Shown here: positions 58,353 to 64,000 of the stretch, one piece after another
Position numbering within the stretch: position 1 is the stretch's first letter
Layout of the letters: each line of letters opens with the position of its first letter
NCBI GenBank assembly: GCA_016777225.1
Contig: JADHRW010000005.1
Coordinates: 50,982 to 114,981 of the forward strand
From: Candidatus Thalassarchaeum sp.
GTDB lineage: Archaea > Thermoplasmatota > Poseidoniia > Poseidoniales > Thalassarchaeaceae
Reading direction: 5' to 3'
Length of the DNA stretch: 64,000 nucleotides
Made by a program: the position numbers and the translations under genes
The notes under the pieces: generated by a model
The model's input: only the letters and a program-made list of their open reading frames with translations
What the model was told of the DNA's origin: nothing
The model's database searches: none

Positions 58353-58778
58353 TTAATTTTCAAAAATAGATTCAATACGACATGAGGGGCACATTACTTT
58401 AATCGGCCGAATTGGGGGTATTCCTATACCAACATTACAGTGAGGGCATAGAATTGCTTGGTTTACTTTAGATTGACGCTCTTTAGCATCTCTACTTGGG
58501 TCATAGGTAAATCGATATTTATGAGCATCATTTACGTATTCTGGAGAACCTTCTAGAAATTCTTGAGAGTTGGTGAAATTAGTTTTTTTCTCTGGAATTT
58601 CAGTATTTACTAAATTGTTTTCGGGAGAAAAACCACCTTTTTCAAAAGCATTAATCTCATCTTCAACTACAGCAGGAGTCAACCCCAATTCTCTAGCAAT
58701 GCGATCAATGGCTAATCTTTTTTCATAATCGTCCATACCAATAAATTGTTGCAGTATTGTTGCTGGAATTATAGTCAT
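58353..58778 (-). CDS. Small protein with C-terminal zinc ribbon
   Basis: 141 residues, no family recognised. A helical N-terminus (~15-50, RLAIDRIARELGLTPAVVED) looks like a helix-turn-helix, then a linker and a C-terminal zinc ribbon CPHCNVG...CPSC (~115-135). Might be a DNA- or RNA-binding regulator. The stop touches the DUF373 stop. Confidence 0.65.
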   Translation of the reverse strand: MTIIPATILQQFIGMDDYEKRLAIDRIARELGLTPAVVEDEINAFEKGGFSPENNLVNTEIPEKKTNFTNSQEFLEGSPEYVNDAHKYRFTYDPSRDAKERQSKVNQAILCPHCNVGIGIPPIRPIKVMCPSCRIESIFEN

Positions 58779-58857
58779 ATTATCACTCTAATTTATCCGA
58801 ACTATTCCTTACCTAAGAAAGTCAAGTATTCATGTGTATCTTCCGGCTGGCACTAAC

Positions 58858-59517
58858 TCATTTTGATTTCTTAAGAAAATCCCTGACTATTTCCCCTTCT
58901 GCTTTTACAAGTTGTTCAGCCACAGTAGATTTTGAAAGCCCTAGCTTAGCAGCAATATTGCGTATTGAAGTCTTTTTAGGCACCTTATACCAACCATCAT
59001 TATGAGCAACCTTGATAATTCGATGTTGTTGCAAAGTAGTTCCCATATTTGAAATTCCTTCAGAGTTTTGTGCTCTTGTTATCCGTTCTACTGGCACCTC
59101 ATTTTGAATTGATTTTAAGATATTCACGATTGAAGACTGCCGGCCAGATAATTGTAATACAAAACCAGAGGATGTTAAGTTCGTGCCTGCAAGAATACAT
59201 ATGTCATTGCCAGAAAAGTAATCTCTAATTATGTCTGAATCAAATTCTAAAATCAATAAATGATGCGTTAAATAATCAGATGACCATTCCTCTAGTACCT
59301 CTATGACAGAAATACCTCCAATACTAAATCCTGGCGGAAGACATTGGGAATCTAGGGTGATACATTCAACCATTAATCGAAGATTACCATTGATTATTCC
59401 TAGGTTGCCCCTATAATCCCAACTAACAAATTCAAGTGCCTTCTGAATACGTAAATCATGGCTAATTGAAGATGTCGCGCACTCCACTCTAACTGCTCGC
59501 ATGGTCAACTTCCCCAT
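58858..59517 (-). CDS. HTH-10 (bacterio-opsin activator-like) transcription regulator
   Basis: 219 residues. The C-terminal ~55 residues contain the HTH-10 DNA-binding domain: GWYKVPKKTSIRNIAAKLGL then SKSTVAEQLVKAEG, as in Bat-like regulators of archaea. The N-terminal ~150 look like a sensory or ligand-binding fold with IVNILKSIQNEVPV. An internal ATG at 59502, preceded by GGGGAAG, is a possible start. It sits directly upstream of nothing else on its strand, so its target is unknown. Confidence 0.85.
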   Translation of the reverse strand: MGKLTMRAVRVECATSSISHDLRIQKALEFVSWDYRGNLGIINGNLRLMVECITLDSQCLPPGFSIGGISVIEVLEEWSSDYLTHHLLILEFDSDIIRDYFSGNDICILAGTNLTSSGFVLQLSGRQSSIVNILKSIQNEVPVERITRAQNSEGISNMGTTLQQHRIIKVAHNDGWYKVPKKTSIRNIAAKLGLSKSTVAEQLVKAEGEIVRDFLKKSK

Positions 59518-59550
59518 ACTCCAGTTACCCCTACAGGTTAAGAAAATGAT

Positions 59551-62500
59551 TCATATCTGACCTTCAATAGAATCTTCTATTATTTTCTTTTCATTCTCAA
59601 TTATAGCAAGAGCTACTTCTGGAGAATATCCTACCTTAGTCAAGTCGTCTAACTTCTGATCGGTATTTTCATTATTCCAATCTTGGAATTGCTTTTCAAA
59701 AGTTGCGTTGACATCCTCTGTATCATCAGAGAATTGTCGTATCTTTGGCCTGTTTCTTTGGACTAAAATTAAACCTGCCAATAATATCATGCCCATACTA
59801 AATATTCCAGTAGTTATGGCTGAATTAGTAGAAAATAGTTGAACGATACTCATCTCAATATTATCATCTTCAATAGAATCCATACAACCATCACGATCTA
59901 TGTCAGTTGATTTAGATGATTGCCAATTCGTTAAACCATTTGGACAATTGTCTCTAGAATCTAAAATGCCATCTCCATCATCATCAAAGTCTTCAGTTAA
60001 ATCATGACATCCGTCGTTATCCATATCTAATCCGCTTTCTAAGCTATTAGGACATTGATCGAAATTATCTAGAACACCATCATTATCGTCATCTGCATCT
60101 TCATTAGCGTCGTGACAGCCATCTCTATCAGCATCTTCAGTAATTGTAGACACCCAACCTGAAGATGGATTGTCTTGGCAATTGTCTAGACTATTGTCTA
60201 TACCGTCATTATCGATATCTTCATCTTCTAAATCATCTAAACAGCCGTCATTATCTTGATCTACATCTGAATTGCCGCTAGTAACATACATTGCACTTCT
60301 AATACAATTGTCTTCAGTATCTAAAAACCCATCATTATCATCATCAAGATCTTCAAGTAAATCATTACAACCATCTGAATCCCAATCATTTATGGTAGTA
60401 GAAAGCCAATCTGTAGCCCCCATTGAACATTGATCTAAATCATCAGAAATACCATCATTGTCTCTATCATTATCTTCAGTTGCATCATGACAACCATCTC
60501 CATCTTGATCAGTAGCTGGACTTGATATCCAAAGTACAAGTCCTTGAGGACAAGAATCACCTCGATCTAGGATGCCATCATTATCGTCATCATTATCATC
60601 AAATACATCATGGCAGCCATCAGTATCATGATCGAAATATAGGTCATCCCACCAAGAATACCCAGAACTACAATCATCGTTAATATCTAAGTAAGGATCA
60701 TTGTCATCATTGTCATCTTCATCAGCATCACGACAGCCGTCACCATCATTATCAATTGCAAATGAACTCCAGTATTGAGCACCGTCTGGACAAAGATCGT
60801 AACCATTTACTACACCGTCGCCATCATTATCAATATCTTCATTACGATCATCACAACCATCATAATCATCATCTAGAATTTCTCCAATTTGACCAGTTGG
60901 ACATAAGTCATTTGAATCTAGGTAGCCATCGTTATCATCATCTAAATCCTCAGAAGAATCTTTACAACCATCGCTATCATGATCATTGAGAGGAGATGAT
61001 ATCCAATTGGACTCTCCAAATTGACATAAGTCCTGTTCATCATAAACGCCATCTAAATCATCATCATTCCAATCGCCATTATTTACAAGATTTATTTTAA
61101 TTAATTTTGTAATAGAGGCTTCGTCTTTAGTTGATGAGGTCACAGATAAAGTCAACCAAAACTCTTGATTTTCATTAACTTGGTTTAGTGATGGGGCTCT
61201 AATGAATAAATCAAAATTATTCATCTGATTTTCAATTAGTGTTGTTGTGTGTTGATATGTTCCTGCAAAACCAGCATCAATAAACCAATGATTTGGAGTT
61301 CCTTGAATGTCAATAGTTACTATATCGGATTCACCGGGTAATTGGATGGCATTTATCTGATAGTTTGTATTAGATGATTGAGAAGGGGTGAAACTCATTT
61401 CAACTGGATCTGAACTGATTTCGATATCCCAAACATTTTCTGACCACATACAAACATCCCATTTATCTTCATTTATATCAGAATTAGAACAATCATCTGT
61501 AGTCCAAATAATATCTCTATTTGGCCAATTAAAGTTCACTATTGGTTGAGATGCAGATTCAACATTGTTTCCAAATATACCCATTAAATTATCTGAACTA
61601 GATGCTATGATTCGGGTATTGATGACACCATAGGCGTCAGTTAGTGTTTGACCAGTCAGGAGTGCCCCCTGATTATCTAATTGAGGAGAATTTATTCGAG
61701 TCCATCTTAATTCCACTATTCCTTCATCAGTAATCGTATCATCCATCGATTCGAACCAAGTAATATGTATAGAACCATCATTATCGAAATCAACGCGTGG
61801 ATTAGCTCCATAAGTCATGTCTGAACCTGGTACTGCAGAGTTTGTAACAACGGCTACTTGGTTCAAATTTAGGCCATCAGCCTCACCATCAAGCATTCCA
61901 GCGCGACTCAAATCTAGTTGCATATAGTGTAGCTGTGAAGCCACATCCTTACCAGGCATGGAATCTCTACCATCTACCCAGACTACATGCACGTTACCCT
62001 TGTCATCAACATTAACTTCAGGATTTACTGACCAGCCATGGCCACTAGTTAATCTGGTATCATTAACTAAGACAAAATGTCCTATTGTACTCCAACCTAT
62101 ACCATCTTGCCAAATATAATCTAGATTCGGTCCTACGTCTTCGATATATTCTCCGGTTTCATCATTTATGGTAATTGCTGGCATTCCTCTGGACCAATCA
62201 CTTCTTGGTGAGTTTAGAATAGAATAAGGATTCAATACTGTGAGGAACGTTTCTGTAGATCCGCTACCTGTTGTTAAAGATACTATTTCATTTACAAGAG
62301 CGTTGAGTTCTTCAGTATAATTTGCAACTGGGACTACAACATCATCAATCCAAGCAGCATCAAGACCGACGCTAACACTTCCATCTTTGACATATTTCCA
62401 CATCAATGTATGTTGACCGAGAGTAATAGGCGTAGTGAAGTTACCATTCTGTGAACCTGACCACTGTGCTATTAGAACTCCATCGATATAAAACTGTAAG

Positions 62501-64000
62501 AAATCATAATTTGCTTCAGAAGAAATATTGTAAGAGAAACTTACTGCTCCGTCAGCTAAAATTCCTACATACTCTAAACTGGTACTTTCACTATTAGAAA
62601 TAGTACCCGATTCTGCAGAATAAGTTCCTGAAATAGGAGTATAAGAGGGATTGGTCTGAGATACATAAGAATAGTCGGCTGAGACTGAAGATCCACCATC
62701 GCCAAATGAGTCGTTGAGATAAATGGTATAATTTCCAATATCTGTATAACTTACTAGAATTCCATCATTGCCTGATGAAATCCCTTGAAAAGAAAGGTCT
62801 GTTGAATTGAATGACTCTACCGTCCCATTAGGAAGAATAACATCCATACTAAATTCTGAAGGCCAGTTGTCAATTCCAACTGTGAGATCAACTGAGGAAG
62901 TATTTGGAGGATGGTAATAAGTACAGTTCAAGGAATGAAATGAAGGGTTAGCAACAGAACCGCCAATACCACATAGATTCGTATTTGAGTAGACAATTCC
63001 ATTATTTGCTGACTCTAAAGACCAAAAATTGTTTGATGGACTTGAAACTGCCCAGCCATTTGTCAAATAGCCACTTTCAAAATCGCCTTCGAAATTAGCC
63101 ATATTATTCGATGGATAGAGGTACATCTCGCCTCCAGCATCTTTCGTGCTCCAAGATGAGTCATCACAAGTTCTATGCTGAGTTCCAACTGTGGTTCCGG
63201 GGCATTGTACTAAATCCATCATATGAGATCTTACGATCGTGTCTGAACCACCAGCAATATTTGTAGAAGGCCCATATGCAGAAGTTCCTGCTATTGCTAT
63301 TGGTATGATTCCTGCCTTAGTACAAGCATCGTGTGCTTCAATTATACTTTGATTATCATCAGACTCTTGTGCCGGATCTCCACCAAATGGCCCCTCGTCA
63401 GAGATAGGAATAATCAACCTAGTAGCATTCGGATTCCATTGATGATCATTCGGTGTTGCTGGATTTCCAGGTACGCTACCTGAACTATCTCTCCAAGATA
63501 GACAAGCCCATGTTGATCCTGGTCCCCACATTTCACTATTATACCCCCAATCTGATGGTATGTTGTAACTAGAACCGTTGTATATTACATCAGAAAGAGC
63601 TCTTATTCCGCCTGAGGTATCTGTCATGTTTTGGCCAAGATGATTGTCTCTTGGTCCGTCACCAAATCCTCCAATTTCATATGCATCTTCACAATTCTTC
63701 TGGCTATTTGCATGTTGCATTTGGCCACTAATTGCATAAAGTGTTTCTAAAACCGTAATACTAGCGGATTCAAGCATCGGCTTGACACCTTGGAAATATT
63801 CTCCACTACTTAAATTTCCACCATAAAATACTGCACACATATCCAACCATTCGGTAGTCATAGATCCCGAAGAATCTACTAATCCAACATACTCGATTAA
63901 ACTTCCACGTGTATCTTCCCAAACGACAATTACCGTATTATTCGTACCTATTGATATCGCTGGGCTACCTTTGTAGCCAATTGCTGGAGTAATGATTGTA
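59551..64000 (-). CDS. Giant VWA / thrombospondin-type-3-repeat surface protein, N-terminus beyond window
   Basis: The ORF track starts at 63861, but the frame stays open to the right edge, and the residues just before read GLVDSSGSM, so 63861 is the Met of a VWA MIDAS motif D-x-S-G-S. Upstream lies a TNNTVIVVWEDTRGS-like propeller segment. After the VWA region come beta-sandwich parts, then ~10 calcium-binding TSP3-like units (DDDNDGYLDSNDLCPTG, DIDNDGDGVVNGYDLCP), one TM helix (TTGIFSMGMILLAGLILV) and a ~75-residue cytosolic tail. 1,483 codons in the window. Surface adhesion or protease-docking role is likely. Confidence 0.85.
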   Translation of the reverse strand, partial: TIITPAIGYKGSPAISIGTNNTVIVVWEDTRGSLIEYVGLVDSSGSMTTEWLDMCAVFYGGNLSSGEYFQGVKPMLESASITVLETLYAISGQMQHANSQKNCEDAYEIGGFGDGPRDNHLGQNMTDTSGGIRALSDVIYNGSSYNIPSDWGYNSEMWGPGSTWACLSWRDSSGSVPGNPATPNDHQWNPNATRLIIPISDEGPFGGDPAQESDDNQSIIEAHDACTKAGIIPIAIAGTSAYGPSTNIAGGSDTIVRSHMMDLVQCPGTTVGTQHRTCDDSSWSTKDAGGEMYLYPSNNMANFEGDFESGYLTNGWAVSSPSNNFWSLESANNGIVYSNTNLCGIGGSVANPSFHSLNCTYYHPPNTSSVDLTVGIDNWPSEFSMDVILPNGTVESFNSTDLSFQGISSGNDGILVSYTDIGNYTIYLNDSFGDGGSSVSADYSYVSQTNPSYTPISGTYSAESGTISNSESTSLEYVGILADGAVSFSYNISSEANYDFLQFYIDGVLIAQWSGSQNGNFTTPITLGQHTLMWKYVKDGSVSVGLDAAWIDDVVVPVANYTEELNALVNEIVSLTTGSGSTETFLTVLNPYSILNSPRSDWSRGMPAITINDETGEYIEDVGPNLDYIWQDGIGWSTIGHFVLVNDTRLTSGHGWSVNPEVNVDDKGNVHVVWVDGRDSMPGKDVASQLHYMQLDLSRAGMLDGEADGLNLNQVAVVTNSAVPGSDMTYGANPRVDFDNDGSIHITWFESMDDTITDEGIVELRWTRINSPQLDNQGALLTGQTLTDAYGVINTRIIASSSDNLMGIFGNNVESASQPIVNFNWPNRDIIWTTDDCSNSDINEDKWDVCMWSENVWDIEISSDPVEMSFTPSQSSNTNYQINAIQLPGESDIVTIDIQGTPNHWFIDAGFAGTYQHTTTLIENQMNNFDLFIRAPSLNQVNENQEFWLTLSVTSSTKDEASITKLIKINLVNNGDWNDDDLDGVYDEQDLCQFGESNWISSPLNDHDSDGCKDSSEDLDDDNDGYLDSNDLCPTGQIGEILDDDYDGCDDRNEDIDNDGDGVVNGYDLCPDGAQYWSSFAIDNDGDGCRDADEDDNDDNDPYLDINDDCSSGYSWWDDLYFDHDTDGCHDVFDDNDDDNDGILDRGDSCPQGLVLWISSPATDQDGDGCHDATEDNDRDNDGISDDLDQCSMGATDWLSTTINDWDSDGCNDLLEDLDDDNDGFLDTEDNCIRSAMYVTSGNSDVDQDNDGCLDDLEDEDIDNDGIDNSLDNCQDNPSSGWVSTITEDADRDGCHDANEDADDDNDGVLDNFDQCPNSLESGLDMDNDGCHDLTEDFDDDGDGILDSRDNCPNGLTNWQSSKSTDIDRDGCMDSIEDDNIEMSIVQLFSTNSAITTGIFSMGMILLAGLILVQRNRPKIRQFSDDTEDVNATFEKQFQDWNNENTDQKLDDLTKVGYSPEVALAIIENEKKIIEDSIEGQI
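59869..61070 (-). repeat. TSP3-like Asp-rich repeat tract within surface protein
   Basis: About ten ~35-45-residue units alternating D-x-D-x-D-G-C calcium loops with NxDxCP segments, e.g. DQDGDGCHDATEDNDRDNDG. Regular cysteines suggest disulfides. Nucleotide divergence between units is large, so it is an old repeat. Confidence 0.85.

Overview
This window looks like a piece of a chromosome from an uncultured, AT-rich (roughly one-third G+C by eye) euryarchaeon of the marine Thermoplasmatota type, most like Marine Group II (Candidatus Poseidoniales). Archaeal identity rests on the DNA polymerase D large subunit (DP2), the primase large subunit PriL, the S13-S4-S11-RpoD cluster, pantoate kinase, MptE, a DUF373 protein and a HTH-10 regulator. 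The marine-heterotroph reading rests on bacterial-looking central-metabolism genes (MaeB malic enzyme, ATP-type PEP carboxykinase, AceE pyruvate dehydrogenase, class II fumarase), a bacterial-type LeuRS, peptidases and giant secreted proteins. The taxon is inference; no 16S gene is present.

Layout. 1-7446 (-): the N-terminal 2,480 residues of a giant secreted beta-propeller/FN3 protein that runs off the left edge. 7.6-11.6 kb: malic enzyme and PEP carboxykinase, convergent. 11.7-16.5 kb: a membrane protein with about 35 TM segments and a single-pass partner. 16.5-20.3 kb: THUMP-like methyltransferase, then rps13-rps4-rps11-rpoD. 20.4-25.3 kb: pantoate kinase, a CDIN1/C15orf41-like TPD-motif nuclease and bacterial-type LeuRS. 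25.4-30.4 kb: MBL hydrolase, OsmC, DoxX-like protein, AceE and a GNAT acetyltransferase. 30.5-38.3 kb: zinc-ribbon/EP-repeat protein, SF1 helicase, RDD protein, Sua5-like protein, type II MetAP, EamA transporter, glutaredoxin-BolA pair and ribulose-phosphate epimerase. 38.4-45.8 kb: thioredoxin, wHTH-STAND ATPase, CocE-like lipoprotein, ferritin-like/VIT1 iron transporter, M32 carboxypeptidase and a propeller protein. 45.84-46.60 kb: no credible protein gene, but a compositionally extreme block that looks like a large structured RNA. 46.6-50.5 kb: RHH-fumarase fusion, cyclophilin, zinc-finger membrane protein and CsaA. 50.5-58.8 kb: PyrE, DP2, MptE, PriL, DUF373 and a zinc-ribbon protein. 58.9-64.0 kb: HTH-10 regulator and a giant VWA/TSP3 surface protein that runs off the right edge.

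How the genes work together. MaeB, PckA, AceE and FumC cover the malate/pyruvate/PEP/acetyl-CoA/fumarate node expected of a respiring heterotroph. DP2 and PriL lie close together as replisome parts. Glutaredoxin, BolA, thioredoxin, OsmC and a VIT1-type transporter form a scattered redox, Fe-S and iron set. The most unusual elements are the ~650-nt putative ncRNA at 45.93-46.59 kb (45% A and 11% T in its centre, several GNRA-capped hairpins, a 3' pseudoknot) and an in-frame ribbon-helix-helix domain on the fumarase. The ORF track misses both giant edge proteins in whole or part: the left one has no stop in the window, and the listed start of the right one lies inside a VWA MIDAS motif.
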